64,000 nucleotides of DNA from Valencia hispanica (Eukaryota; Chordata; Actinopteri; Cyprinodontiformes; Valenciidae), in NCBI GenBank assembly GCA_963556495.2, contig OY747716.1:10616571-10680570 (forward strand), written 5' to 3'. The translations under genes and the position numbers were made by a program. Of this stretch, positions 47,015-58,617 are shown one piece after another. Every line of letters starts with the position of its first letter. The first letter of the stretch is position 1. The notes beneath the pieces are model-generated. The model was not told the DNA's origin, ran no database searches, and saw only the letters and a program-made list of their open reading frames with translations.

Positions 47015-47230
47015 GCTTTGTGCACACCTCCACTATTTCCTGAACTAAGTACAGCTCTTTTATTTCCTGTCTTACATCATAGGACAAACGGATTAATCCA
47101 GGTGTGTCTGACCATTGTTGTTGTGACTACTGAGGTCAGACACACCTGGATTGATCAGTTTGTCCAATACAGACAGGAAATAAAACAGCTGTACTTAGTT
47201 CAGGAAGTAGTGGAGCTGTGCATATAGCTT
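47015..47230. mobile_element. Palindromic MITE, ~215 bp
   Basis: Two arms of about 97 bp (47015-47111 and 47134-47230) are near-complementary: CCTGAACTAAGTACAGCT, TTTTATTTCCTGTC and AATCCAGGTGTGTCTGACC in the left arm, mirrored on the right. The loop is about 22 bp. No clear target duplication. Confidence 0.75.
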
Positions 47231-48586
47231 ATCAAGTCATTTTCAATAATCATCCCAAAACAATTGAACATAAACGGCTGGATGCCAGTACTATGTGAAA
47301 TACTGATTATTTTAATGCCAATATTAACAACTTGAGGCATTCTTATTCTAAACATAAATACAATATTGCACAAACAAGTTTAGAACCAAACTAGAAACAA
47401 ATAACTTAGGTTTACACAAAATTTTTTACACACAAAGCTTACAGCAGCGCCCCCTTGTGGCAGAGAAACCACACTGCCAATGTTGTCACCACCAGATATC
47501 TTGCCCGTCCTCACACCAGCCTTGGGGCGATTTCTCTATCGCCCTTCATGCGGCCGAATCAACGACGCTGATTGGATAAATTTCTGTTGCTATGTGCGAA
47601 TTTCTTTCCAGTAATTGGCTGGCTGCTGCACTGCTTGGGGCGATCTTTCTGTCGCCTCAGCTGCTACGAAGCGGGAGCTTTTCTCCGAAAATGATAAATA
47701 TTTTTATATATGATACTTTTTTAACGAATTTAAACTCACAATTAACTTAGAATATGTGATTATTGTTAGAAAAAAACAAAAAACACTTGTGAAACACTGG
47801 GGGGGCGGGGCCCTATCGCCCTCTATTGGCCAGCCGCCACTGCAACCCGGCATTGTAAAAACAAAAAGACAACAGTTTTACATTGGAAAAATTTGTGAAA
47901 CATGTTGTGTTAAATAGTAACCATGTTTTAACAACAAGCTTGACAAAAAACAGTTTGAACAACGGTGCTGTTGAAGCAATATCTTAAGACACCGGCCAGG
48001 AAGTTAGGCTTGGGCACAAAATAATCTTTCAAATGTACAATGACCCTAATCCCATAATTATATAATTTAATTGGATTAAAGACAATAGTCAATGTTACTG
48101 TAATACAAACCAGACCAATTCAGTCAGGAGGTATGGACCACAATTTCAGCCAACTATTGAGAGAACAAGGATCCCCTAAACATTTAACTCCACAATTTAA
48201 AAAGGAACTACACTGAATACTAAGGAAAGGAGTTTAAACTGCTGATTTCAGTATAAAACAATCACTCATTATTGTGATATTTAGTAAATGAATAAATAGA
48301 GCTGCCTTTGAGTCACGGATTAATAATAGCAGGGAATGTCATACTTTTTAATGTTTCATATGTTATGTCTCTAATGTTGTGTTTAATGCATTTACTGTTG
48401 GTTTATTTCTGTTTTTTATTCTCGAATGATGTAGTATCGACATTTCTAACTCATTATTTTGTTTTCATTTTAGAAATCTACATGACTACAATACACAATT
48501 ATAATAAGAATTACATTTGTATAGCCCTTTGTATCTGAAGCAGATCACAAAGTGCTCATTCATAATGTTGTATCTGTTCATTTCAG
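47231..48586. other. Unassigned DNA with a hAT-type right tip at ~47842
   Basis: At 47828-47842 the sequence GGCCAGCCGCCACTG is the complement of CAGTGGCGGCTGGCC, a known hAT-like tip; the block 47440-47842 is GC-richer and probably belongs to it. A left tip was not identified. At 48500-48560 there is a short antisense retroposon end (GTATAGCCCTTTGTAT...CACAAAGTGC). Confidence 0.4.
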
Positions 48587-49151
48587 GTAACATGATGAAG
48601 TCCTCTGGATGGCTTATATCCATCCAGGGACACGTTGTGATGGGCCCACACCCGTCCTTTTTACACGGAGTAGCTGCTTTCTTCAGCAGCTGTTACGTCT
48701 TTAACCTTGAGTATCCTACTGCTGGATCGTCAACGCTGGAGTTCATTTAAAGGTATTTTATAAAGATCACATTTAATCTTGTAATTCACATTATAGTACA
48801 GACTTCCAACTCATTGATTGTCTTGAGACGCATTTCAGTGGCGGTGCACATTGATATGGCCTCTCAGTAGAAAATCTACCACTTTGCCTCAGGCAAACCT
48901 GATCTAACAAGTTTGGATTATAAATCTATTAGGGTTTGGTGTGGGGAAAAAGCACATGTGAACATCTTGATGAATACTGCCTGCAATACATACTGTAAGT
49001 CTATTTAAAACTGAAAATATCTTTATTTATTAACAGGTGCTTCCTGGGCATCAATCCTGAAAGAGACTCAAAGACCAAGAAGCGGGTAACAATGAACTCT
49101 CATGTGAGCACCCTTTTGAGGAAACTTATTGACTTTGAGTGGGCATCATAG
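48587..49151 (+). pseudogene. Two-exon gene fragment of unnamed fish protein family, probably broken
   Basis: Exon 1 (48587-48752) follows a pyrimidine tract and AG. It reads GNMMKSSGWLISIQGHVV, then FFSSCYVFNLEYPTAGSSTL, with an in-frame TAA at 48748-48750, two bases before the GT donor at 48753. Exon 2 starts after AG at 49037. Joined across the intron it reads CFLGINPERDSKTKKRVTMN, then SHVSTLLRKLIDFEWAS, and stops at 49149-49151. The split codon AG|G fits. I recall uncharacterised teleost proteins ending in a similar YxLNxxYP...LLRKLIDFEW-like C-terminus, but cannot name the family. If the TAA was a CAA, this is a pseudogene; the upstream exons were not found. Confidence 0.4.
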
Positions 49152-49589
49152 TTTTTTTTGCAGCAGTAGTTGTTAGGCTCAGTTTTGGGTAGCCTAGTTC
49201 TTTTTTTAAGACAACTTTGCACTACAACATTTTGACACAATGCTGTTGCGTGTGGACTCATTATAATGCTTGAGACTGAGAGGAGCGCCTGAGCCCTTTA
49301 CGACATCCCTTCCTCTCTTATCTTGCCATGAAGGACTCATTCCCACCCTGTCCATTACTGTTAGTGTGACACAGCTAGTTGAACGGTTAAATTGTGAGAC
49401 AGGTCGGTAAATTGCAAGTTTGCACATTTTCTCTGCATTTCCTGCATTTTAAGATGGCTTTTATGACTAGAAAAGTTGAATTTATTGAATTCTTTAAGTT
49501 CTTGGCATCTGCTGTACATTGGAAAATATTCATTTGTTAATAAATATGCCATTGGGCTAACATTGACTTTACCTCAGAGTTGTTTGTAG
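49152..49589. other. Unassigned intergenic DNA
   Basis: Nothing recognised. If the gene fragment at 48587-49151 is transcribed, its 3' UTR could lie here; AATAAA is present at about 49540 (TTAATAAATATGCC). Confidence 0.35.
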
Positions 49590-50030
49590 TACAATGATTG
49601 TAAATTCACAGTAAATGGAAACTTCATCTGTATTACCTTTACAGTAAATTACTGGACAATTTTAGAATGACTTCCACAGTATACATTGTAAATTCACAGT
49701 AAATTATTGTCAACTTGTACATCACTTTCACAGTACACACTGTAAAAGTACAGGGCCTTGTTGTAATGATATACAGCAAAAGGCTGTAATTCCCCAGTAA
49801 TGTACTGTAATATCACAGTAAATGCTTTGTCAATGAAGCTGTAAAGTTACAGTATACAGTTGTGCTTTTACAACAATGCATTGTAATATCACAGAAATAA
49901 AATTACAGTAAATTGCTGTGAGTATATTTCACAGTAATTTACTGTAATCCTTACTGTGAAAGTCATGCAAAACTTATCCAGTAATTTACTGTAAATTCAC
50001 AACGAAAATTTTTACAGTGTATGAATGGAT
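49590..50030. repeat. Degenerate ACAGTAAATTACTGTAA repeat block
   Basis: CACAGTAAAT, TTACTGTAAT, TTTACAGT and TGTAAATTCACAGTAAA motifs recur about every 20-40 bp in both orientations over 440 bp. This resembles fish MITE/minisatellite blocks built on TTTACAGTAAATTACTG. The block ends with TTTTTACAGTGTATG, possibly its terminal repeat. Confidence 0.75.
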
Positions 50031-50039
50031 TGAAAATAC

Positions 50040-50110
50040 TTTTTTTATCTGACTTGATAACACTTGCTGTGAACTGGCTCTATAGAAATAAACTCAGTTG
50101 AATGGAATCA
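50040..50110 (+). mobile_element. Diverged L2 3' tail
   Basis: GACTTGATAACACTTGCTGTGAACTGG followed by CTCTATAGAAATAAACTCAGTTGAATGG aligns with the L2 3' end at 11508-11561. Only about 70 bp remains and it is more diverged than the other copies. Confidence 0.65.
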
Positions 50111-52281
50111 ATTGACCTAGAAAAGAAACGCTTATCATCAGACAGAAGGAAATTGTTACTTTCTGTATTGTGTGTAAATATGTGGTTTCAAATGTGTTAG
50201 TTATGGTTTTGTTGTTTTATGAAAGAAAATTGAGGAAGTGACAAAATAACATAGAACTTTGTGATGATTTATTAATTGAATCCTTTAAAACCTTTTCCCA
50301 TTAAATAGATGCTATTTTCCATCTTACAGCTTGTGGGTGAACACTGTGGGCCACAGCTAGGGCAGTTTGCACACTGGTTCTGAATGTTTGTGTGTTTTAG
50401 ATCATTAATCGTATCAGTCACTTTGCATTGCAGTGGGTGAGAAGCTGCTGTAACAGCACGCTGGCTGCTTCTTGTTAACTCGCGGGTCACGCACAGCAGC
50501 CGACCTTAGTTTGAGTTATTTTTGCCAACAGCAAATAACATTTTAATAAAACCTTTGCTGTGGAAAAATATCGGATTGTTGTACAGCACTTAAAAAGTCT
50601 ATTCACCAAACGGCATGCTAAATAATTTCCTCCTCCCCCTGTTCCCCTGCACTTCTACTGAAACTGTTGTGCAACACAAAATTTCCTCTTTCCACCCTGC
50701 CATTTATAAGACATGTCTAATCTTCATGTGAACCCTTCACTGCCCAGTAATAAAAGCAGACTCTTTAAACTTCTGCCTGGCCTTGACTTTTTCTCCCAAC
50801 ATATTGGCGCAAGAAGGGAGAAAAGAACTTTTAGCTGAAAGTATAAGTTCCTGCTGAAGCGCAGATTAATCCCCGACAAGAATATTTTTCTCCTCCTCCT
50901 TCTCCCTGTCCTCCAGAAGAAAGAATGGCGTAAATGTAGGACTGGGCAGCAATTTGTCACACAGCAGCATACAGGGTGAAGTTTAGAGATGCCAGTGGAG
51001 GGAAAAATGTGGCACAGAGAGGAAGGTAGTTTGGTGTTGTCGGAGACATTCTGAGCCCATAGGACCATACTGGATGCCACATCACATTTGTTTTATATTG
51101 GGGAGAACAGCAAAGGTTCAACTTTTTACATAAACAATTGGTCTAAGTTGCAGAAGAAACACCAAAAGAGGGATCACAAGCATAAAAAAAATCTGTCACC
51201 TTGGTCCTACTGTTTGTTGGAGTTGTTCACACTTCATGAATCAACATGACCCATCTCTGAATGCATTTTCTAACTCTCCATCAGCAGTGCAACAGTTTTT
51301 TCCCCTCTTACAGATTTCTTCTTGTTTTGCTTTTGTCACACTGTTATGTTTCAGATGAAATAAATGTTCAAATCTGACAAATCTAACCTGAGTTAATACA
51401 AAGCACAGTTTTCAAATGCTTATTTCTTTTATTAAACTAAAAACGCTTCCAAAACAACCTTAAAATATAAGGTCAATACACACGTAGCAAGGTTTTTGTA
51501 AAACCGAATATCCTCTCCCTTTCATCTAGAAAAAATCTTGGGTCCACAGCACATCATTTTTAGAGGAAAAATCCATCCACACCAAACTGCGTAAGTGCAT
51601 TGTTAAGCACGTTCATAGGCATGTGGGCAACAGTAGTTCCCCAGATCCAATCCACTCAGAATAACTTTTTTACTTTCTAACTTCTACATTGAGATGCAAT
51701 TGAGCTTTTTAAAAACAACCAAGCAAAAAGCACTTGGACAATCAATAATGCCAACACAGCTCTGAGAGCATCCATGCTGTTTCTGAGAGAAAACACATAT
51801 GGACAGTGACGTTAAAAAACCTAAAATCCCAGTTAATTATGTCGACAAGCAAAAGCTTAAAATGGAGAATTCGCAAATCTTCACTTTGGTCAGAGGTTTT
51901 TGAATAAATCGTATTTTATCGAAGTCGTAACTCTGGGCTTTTTGTGTGAATGACGAAAGTGCAGAATTGTTAAAAAAAATAATAAATAACTTTGGTTTTG
52001 TGAAATACTATCTATGAATAAGGTCTAATTCATCGTCTTGGTATCTGCATTAACTATATTAAACTTCATTTTTGGTTTCGTTTTACCAGCCACACAAAAA
52101 ATATTAAAGTCTTTTTCTCTGTGAGCTTTCGGAAAATGCCGTCTAGTTTTTTTCTGTGGCTTCTTGAGAGATGGCTTCTTCCTCTTTCAGTGACTTTTTA
52201 TGAAATGTTTCACTGTGGATAATACCACTCTCTCACCAGCTTCATCCTGCATTTTCACAAGGACCTTTGTTTAGTTCTGGT
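50111..52281. other. Unassigned intergenic DNA
   Basis: No gene or repeat recognised in this 2.2-kb stretch. Short frames (such as 50724-51080, minus) have no motif. Confidence 0.4.
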
Positions 52282-52765
52282 TGTCATAACCCTGGGTCTT
52301 TGCTTTTCTGGTTATTTGTCTTCGTATTTGGATTATTTGAGTTATTATTGTCACAAGTGCCTCATATTGTTTCGTTTCCTTGCTTTGAGTTCCTTTCTTT
52401 TCTTTTTGCGTTTAGTATGGACTCTTCAGTTTAGGTTAGTCTTTGGATTTTAGCTCAGTGAGATCCTTTGGTGTCCTGTTTGGTTCCCTCCATTTATTTA
52501 TTCTTCTTCCCCAGCTGCTTTTTATTCCCCTGATTAGTAACACCTGGCTCTCATTCCACTCATCAATCCTCCTAGTGGTTAAGAGCCTGTTAGTTTTCTC
52601 ATGTCCTTGCCTTATTCTTTTGTTCTAGCTTCTAGGTTTCCTCTATGCCAGTATTTTTGTGCTCCTGTTGCTTGATTGTTTCCATTTGGTTTGTTATTCA
52701 GATCTTTTGTGCCAGTTTGCTGCTTTTGTAAGTTTTGTTCCTAATAAAGTCATTATTAGTGATAT
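52282..52765 (+). repeat. Pyrimidine-rich LTR-like block
   Basis: It begins TGTCATAACCC and continues T/C-rich, with an AATAAAG near 52742. It resembles the other LTR candidates in composition. No TG...CA pair with target duplication was found. Confidence 0.3.
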
Positions 52766-52810
52766 ATCGCGGTCTAAATCTTCATCAAAGTATTACATTG
52801 GAACTGGCAT

Positions 52811-53590
52811 TTATATTTCATCCCGAAACACATTTATCTCTGAGACACAGAACTCCTCTCCTATCAGAACAGCATGTGCTTCAGGGCCCTTATGGCGAGG
52901 GGGAGGGGTGCCAGGTGAGAGAGGAATGGTATTCTGCAGTGCGATGTTGTGCAGGACACCAAAGGCCATGATTATTCTGCACACTTGTTTGGGTTGGTAC
53001 AGCAGTCTGCCCCCCGACACATCCAAACTTCCACCTGATTTTAAGGATGGCACCCTCCAGAACAGCTCACACACAACCATGGACCTCATTCAAGCTCACC
53101 TGCTCTGCTCTTCACCACTTTAGGGGGTAGCCACTGTCACTTATACTAGAAGAATTATGAATAGCTCTTTGAATTTCTATCATGTGTATCTACTTACCAA
53201 GGAGCCAGCCATCACATACATCACCTTTCTGCAGTCTGTTCAGTATGAATGAGTGATGTGTTGAGCCGGGCCACCGTGGCACCAAATTTGTCAGAACCAT
53301 GTTTGTGTCACAAATAACTTTCTTTGATTGACTTTGATTGAATTTATTTCGGTTCACACAGACAAATGAATTCTCACTTGGAGCCCTCATAGCAATGTGA
53401 GTGCAGTCAATGGCACTGATTACCTTTGGGAAACCGGACATTGCTGCAAATTGCAGTTTTAGGATTGTTCTCGGACAGTGTAAGGAAACTTATTGTATCG
53501 AATTATCATTTTAATGATGCCATCCAAAACGGCTTGCATTATAGGGCCAAGGGAAGACAGATATTCCAGATATAAGCGTAAAATTGTATA
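52811..53590 (-). pseudogene. Decayed PIF/Harbinger transposase
   Basis: Read on minus: RYNKFPYTV (near 53490), then PKVISAIDCTHIAMRAPSEN (53441 onwards) with the first catalytic aspartate, a VICDTNMVLTNLVPRWPGST stretch, and DGWLLG before a GT donor (about 53202). After an intron-like gap, DSGYPL and SGGRLLYQPKQVCRI, then VLHNIAL (53089-52811). The glutamate block (VVER-IG in active copies) is degenerate (VVCELF). It is a different copy and probably a different subfamily from the intact-looking gene at 56742. Confidence 0.75.
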
Positions 53591-55050
53591 CAAAAATTTA
53601 TTTTAACCCAAAGAGGAAATGTCATATATTGTTCATCGTATCAAACACATATCAGCCTTTGACGGCTAATCACCCCTGGTATGAGCAAGAAACACAAGAG
53701 TGGTCAACAGATGCAGAGGCGTCGAGATTACATTTTTCCGGCGGGTAAATCGATCTAACATCAGGCCGAGTTAAAACTTGTAGACCCTAAAGCAAGACTT
53801 GTGTGTATGTTGTGATGGAAATACTTCATAGTAATGTGAATTAATTGATTATTTAAATGTTAGTAAATGCATCTATTGAATATGTCATGTAGAAGATCCT
53901 CAGATTGTTTAAACACATGTCTGTGAGGAGCAGATCTGATGAGGAGGCCTCTGACCTAGTTCCTTTAACCTCAGCAGTGTTAGTGTTTTGCTATCCTTGG
54001 GGGACTAGACATCAGACAATGTGTGGGGAATAATATTAAATCACTTTTATCCCATTAAGCTTGAGGAATGGAAGGGTGTGGAAGAGTTAGAGCTAGGCCG
54101 AGCTTGGGGCACCTGTATGAGAATCCTCTCTTTAATAGAATTCAAGAAAACACCCATGAAACTCCAGCCTTGTCTTTGTTTAAGGAAGAAGATATTTAAT
54201 TCCATAACAATGCTCTCAGAAGAAAGTCAAGGCAGTACTCAGCTTGACTTGGACTCTACCAGGGTTACTCTTTATCACCAGTCCTTTCAGCTTTCAGAAT
54301 TCATGGACAGGTTTTCAAGGCATATTCAATAAAAGGAGCCAGTTTGTTAGTCTTTAGGGTCAAAATAGACAAACATCCCTTTGTGGCTTAAGCAACTTGA
54401 TGCTGGTGAACTGAATTTACTAGGATAGATTATCTATTTCTGGCTGCAGAGTGAAGAGTTTGGTTTACTTGCTTTGTCCCTGCTGCTGTTGACTGGAATG
54501 ATAGCAGTGAGATAGACATGCGCAGCCATGGTGGGCTCACTGGTGGAACTGGGCTCATCATAAGTCTGTCTGCTTGGTAGTCATTCTCTGTCTATTAGCA
54601 GTTGAAGCAACAGATCTTGGCAGAATGTATTCTTAGGACATAAATTATTTGTGATTTTTATAAAAGCTATGTTCAAGGTGGTCACTGTGATCTTTAATGA
54701 TGGTATCTGGTATTTAAATCTGGTTACTAAATTATCTGAATGCATGCTGTGTCCCCACGAACAGCTTAGAGGTTGTTCTGCAGCCATGCAGGATGAGGTG
54801 AACACCATTAAAAGACTAATTATTTCAGAAATAGGGAAACATGGAGAAGAGACATTCTGAGGAATTCTGGTTAATTTACCTGTTTTAGGTGATTTTGAAA
54901 AGGAAATGGAAGGTTTTATCAAGACCTAATACTAAATGACAGGGTAAGGAAGCATGCTGCATTCACTTGAAAAAATATATTTAAAGAGCTCTGTTTTTCT
55001 GTATTGAGATAATTTTTACAAAAGAAAGAGGTAGTTTTTCTGAATTAACT
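53591..55050. other. Unassigned intergenic DNA
   Basis: Nothing recognised. Short frames only. Confidence 0.4.
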
Positions 55051-55055
55051 AGATC

Positions 55056-55370
55056 TGTCATGCTGCCCTATTCACCCTCTCCTCATCATTGTCCTCACCT
55101 GTGTCTCTCAATCATCCACACCTGATCCTCCTCACCTTCTGCCTTTATAACCAGTCACTTCCCCTCACTCAGCGCCGGATCAATATTGATGTCTCATGTG
55201 TTTACCTTGCTGTGCTCCTTCCCGATCGTCCGATGTCCTGTCTCTCCGTTCCTACCGTCACCATCATCGTCATCACCTCCTCCACCAGCAGCACTCTCCA
55301 ATAAACCTCATTGCACCTTCTACCAGCATCTGGGTTTGGGTCCATTCATCACACCGCACACTCCCCAACA
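55056..55370 (+). repeat. Solo LTR, 315 bp, with 5-bp target duplication
   Basis: It begins TGTCATGCTGCC and ends CCCCAACA. The direct repeat agatc flanks it at 55051-55055 and 55371-55375. It contains a TTTATAA promoter-like box (55143-55149) and AATAAA (55300-55305). TG...CA ends, a 5-bp duplication and internal promoter/poly(A) signals fit an LTR retrotransposon of Gypsy or related type. No internal coding region or second LTR, so it arose by LTR-LTR recombination. Confidence 0.8.
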
Positions 55371-55607
55371 AGATCATTTTGACAAAAAAGCTCTGTTTTT
55401 CTAAAGTAATTAAATAAACTGTGGGAGGCAAAGAAAACAGGGGCAGAAAATTTGATGGGGCTTTACCCTTGAACATGCGCAGATTTCTCAAGTGTCTGTG
55501 CAAATTCAACCAACTAATGATAATCCTATCTATATAGTATTGAGAAAATAATATTTCCCAGTTCTCAATCTCAAAACAAAGTAAAAGTGAATTAAAATAA
55601 CAAATGG

Positions 55608-55768
55608 GACATGCCGGTCCATCATTTGTCCTGCGATAGACTGGCGACCTGTCCAGGTTATACCCCGCCTTTTGCCCGATGACCACTGGAGATACGCATG
55701 AGCCCACCTGTGATCCTGCAAGGATAAATGGTGTAGATATTGGATGGATGGATGGATGGATGGATGGA
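55608..55768 (+). repeat. LINE-type 3' end with (GGAT)n tail
   Basis: CTGCGATAGACTGGCGACCTG, TATACCCCGCC and GCAAGGATAAATGGTGTAG followed by TGGATGGATGGATGGATGG is a common fish LINE 3' end with a TGGA tail. No coding part remains. Confidence 0.75.
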
Positions 55769-56084
55769 AATGGGACGTGTTTGAGTTCCTCCTAATTAGC
55801 AAGTTAATAATGCCATTAATAGTAGTTAATACCATCTGATAAAAACACTTGACAATTGTTATTATTATTAACACTATTATTATTACCTTATTAATTCAGT
55901 TTTTTTATTGTAAAAAATTATCTTGTTGATTCAGAAGCAGAAAGTTTTTTTCTTTTTCTTCAAGTGAATGCAGTACACTTCTATAATGGTGCAACAGAAA
56001 AGCTATTTGCTTAGTGTAGCAAACAGCTTGACTCAGAGCTTTGCAAAACTAAATGTTGAAAAGAACCACAATAGCTAAAGTCCA
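55769..56084. other. Unassigned AT-rich DNA
   Basis: Nothing recognised; ATT/TTA runs near 55860-55890. Confidence 0.4.
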
Positions 56085-56741
56085 GGGGCCTCATTTAAAA
56101 AGCCATCGTACGTACAAAAACTGACATACGCCAATTATAGTCAACCTTTTGTATTTATAAATAAAAAACTTGCCTGGAAAGTTCACTAAATCTACGGCAA
56201 CTCTGACCCTGGCGTACGCTGGAAATGTGAAGGAACGGGAAACTGCGACACCAACGGCAGAAGACTGAAACCAAAGAAATGATGAGAAATGGGAGATATT
56301 TGGGCAAAATCACACATTACCGTTCACATAAACTGTTATATATTAAAGTAGTTTGCAAAAATGAATAAAGAGGCATGTTTGATATCGGGCGCTGGGAGTG
56401 CATGTGGCTCACACACATTTGCAAAACAAAAACAATCAGGATTTACTAAATAAACCGAGATGTATTTATTTTCAATAAGAACCTCAACCACTAAAATACG
56501 TTTTGGTTATTTAGGAAACTTGCATGTGATAATAAACTCAATCAAACGGCTGAAATATAGCCTGCTGCCAAAGGGTCCCGTACAAATAAAGTCATGAATT
56601 AGTCATAATTACAATTAAGGTGACGGCATTTGTGGAAAACCGCTAGTCAATTAGTTTATAATCAGAATATTTCCATCACCTGTAGCAATTTAGTGATGGT
56701 TGATTATAAAAAGTACATGTGCCAATGCGAAAAAACGCACA

Positions 56742-57832
56742 ATGGCTCATCTGGCACTGCTGGAGGACATGGTGCAAGGACGTCTCCGGACTGAGCGGGT
56801 CTTTAGAGACCATCAGGATTTACTAGCCCATGATGATGAATGGCTCATGAGCCGGTTGCGATTCCCCCGTGCCCTGCTTTTGGAGCTTCTTCATTTTTTA
56901 GGCCCGGCTCTGCAAAGGCGCACGGCAAGGAACCACGCCGTCCCAGTCCCTCTCCAAGTACTGACCACCCTCGGCTTCCTGGCAACCGGGACCTTCCAGA
57001 GGGAGGTGGCAGACAGGTCAGGAATCTCACAGCCAACCTTCAGCTGCATCATGCCGGACGTGTTGGATGGCATAATTCGTCTGTCACACAGGTACATCAA
57101 ATTCCCGTACACTGTGGGTGAACAGGCCAACATAAAAAGGCAATTTGCAGCAATGTCTGATTTCCCCAATGTAATCGGTAGTATTGACTGCACCCATGTT
57201 GCAATAAGGGCACCAAGTGAGAATTAATATGCTTTCATAAACCGAAAGCATTTTCATTCTCTAAACGTGCAAATAATATGTGATGCAAAGATGTTGCTCA
57301 CTAATGTAGTGGCTCGCTGGCCTGGGTCTACCCATGACTCATTCATATTGAGACAGCAGTGTGGGGCGCAGGCTTGAGGCTGGAGCTCTGCAGGATGGCT
57401 GGCTTTTAGGTAAGGCTCGTTAAATAAATATCTATGCACACTACATTGCCTAACCCATTCCTTAACCTTGCAGGGGACAGTGGATATCCCCTCCAAACGT
57501 GGCTGCTCACTCCCTTCCTCAACCCTTGGAGCGCAGAGGAACAATCGTATAATGTGCGCCAAAGCCAGACGCGGGCTGTCGTGGAGCGGGCCATCGGGCT
57601 GCTGAAGGGCAGGTGGCGATGCCTTGATGCCACAGGAGGGAGCCTGTGTTACACACCTGCAAAGGTGTGTAAGATTGTTCAGGCATGTGCTGTGCTGCAC
57701 AACATGGCACTGACCCAGAACGTGCCACCACCGGAGCCAATTATTGTCCCGGAGATCGAGCCCCAGCGTCCCTTGTTAGAGCCACAGGAGGATGCTCTAC
57801 ACCAGCGTCTTGAAGTGATGCGACGCTTATGA
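56742..57832 (+). pseudogene. Harbinger DDE nuclease, two exons, two defects
   Basis: This is the transposase (HARBI1-like nuclease) that cuts and joins the element ends. Exon 1 (56742-57409) starts MAHLALLEDMVQGRLRTERV. It carries a helix-turn-helix-like ADRSGISQPTFS stretch, then IGSIDCTHVAIRAPSEN with the first catalytic D. A TAA at 57225-57227 interrupts it where relatives have Glu. The same frame continues with INRKHFHS, VICD-like and ARWPGSTHDSFIL (second D). A frameshift of about 2 bases near 57350 precedes SSVGRRLEAGALQDGWLL. The intron is 57410-57473 (GTAAGG...TTGCAG, phase 1). Exon 2 (57474-57832) reads DSGYPLQTWLLTP, VVERAIGLLKGRW (third acidic residue) and VLHNMAL. All three acidic residues are present. 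Confidence 0.85.
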
Positions 57833-57861
57833 TAAAAAAAGGGAAATTAGGTACAGCACAA

Positions 57862-58617
57862 TTAAATATTTTTATTAGCAAAGGTTTTCAGTGACTCGGA
57901 GATATCTACGAGAGCAGACTTTATCTCCCTCAGCTCTTTCGCGACCTCATGGATGGCACTTATCGTGTCCCTCTGCACCTGCAGGACCTCTTCCGTCAGG
58001 ACACGGCTACGAGGAGGCGCACGAGGAGCTGTGTCACTGTCCTTCCCAACCTCAGCTGCATCACTGGCCCAGCTGGAACATCCAGGAAGTATAAAAAGAC
58101 ATGCACAGTGAATAAAATGGTGTCACATCAATTGTGTCTACACGTTCATTCTAAATGTCTAAATTAATTACCTGCATCATCCGGAGCCTCTGGCGTGTGT
58201 GGTTCAGGTAAGGACACCGGCGTGTCCATGTCCCCCTCCGCCTCCGTCACCACACCACTCAGGAGGGACTCTGCTATGATGCCTGCCAGCTTCTCTTCCA
58301 TGGGGGTGAGCTGGGGCATCCCCCTTCCTCCTCCTGTGGCAGTTGTGGAGAGCGAGCCGCTTTTTGGCGTCCACTTTGATGTCGGACCACTTTTTTTAAA
58401 TTTCGGGCACAGTCCGTTGCTCCAATGAAACGGCGTTGACAGCATCCGCCACCTGTTGCCACTCTTCTGCCTTTCTGGCATTTGTGATGCCCCGGCTGTG
58501 CCCACCAAATAATATCTTTTGCGATCTGTCGACGCTATCGACCAATACCTCCACCTCGCACTCAGTGAAGTTACGCTTTTTTGCTTTTCTCCTCTCTTGA
58601 GCCATCATGGAAATCAA
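57862..58617 (-). pseudogene. Harbinger Myb/SANT-like DNA-binding protein, two exons, two defects
   Basis: This is the partner protein that in this superfamily carries the nuclease to the nucleus and binds the ends. Exon 1 (58617-58172, ATG at 58617 or 58608) begins MAQERRKAKKRNFTECEVEV and goes on through ARKAEEWQQVADAVNAVS and EQRTVPEI, the Myb/SANT-like (MSDB/NAIF1-type) domain. A TAA at 58396-58398 replaces a Lys codon before KKWSDIKVDAKKRLAL. A frameshift follows near 58345, after which TATGGGRGMPQLTPMEEKL and SLLSGVVTEAEGD are read. GT at 58171 starts the intron; AG at 58056-58057 is the best acceptor. Exon 2 (58055-57862) encodes a helical C-terminus, VLQVQRDTISAIHEVAKEL, ending at 57862. 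Confidence 0.75.

Noticed and set aside
49590..50030. CRISPR-like array
   Set aside because: Units are degenerate, in both orientations and without regular spacers; the DNA is vertebrate.
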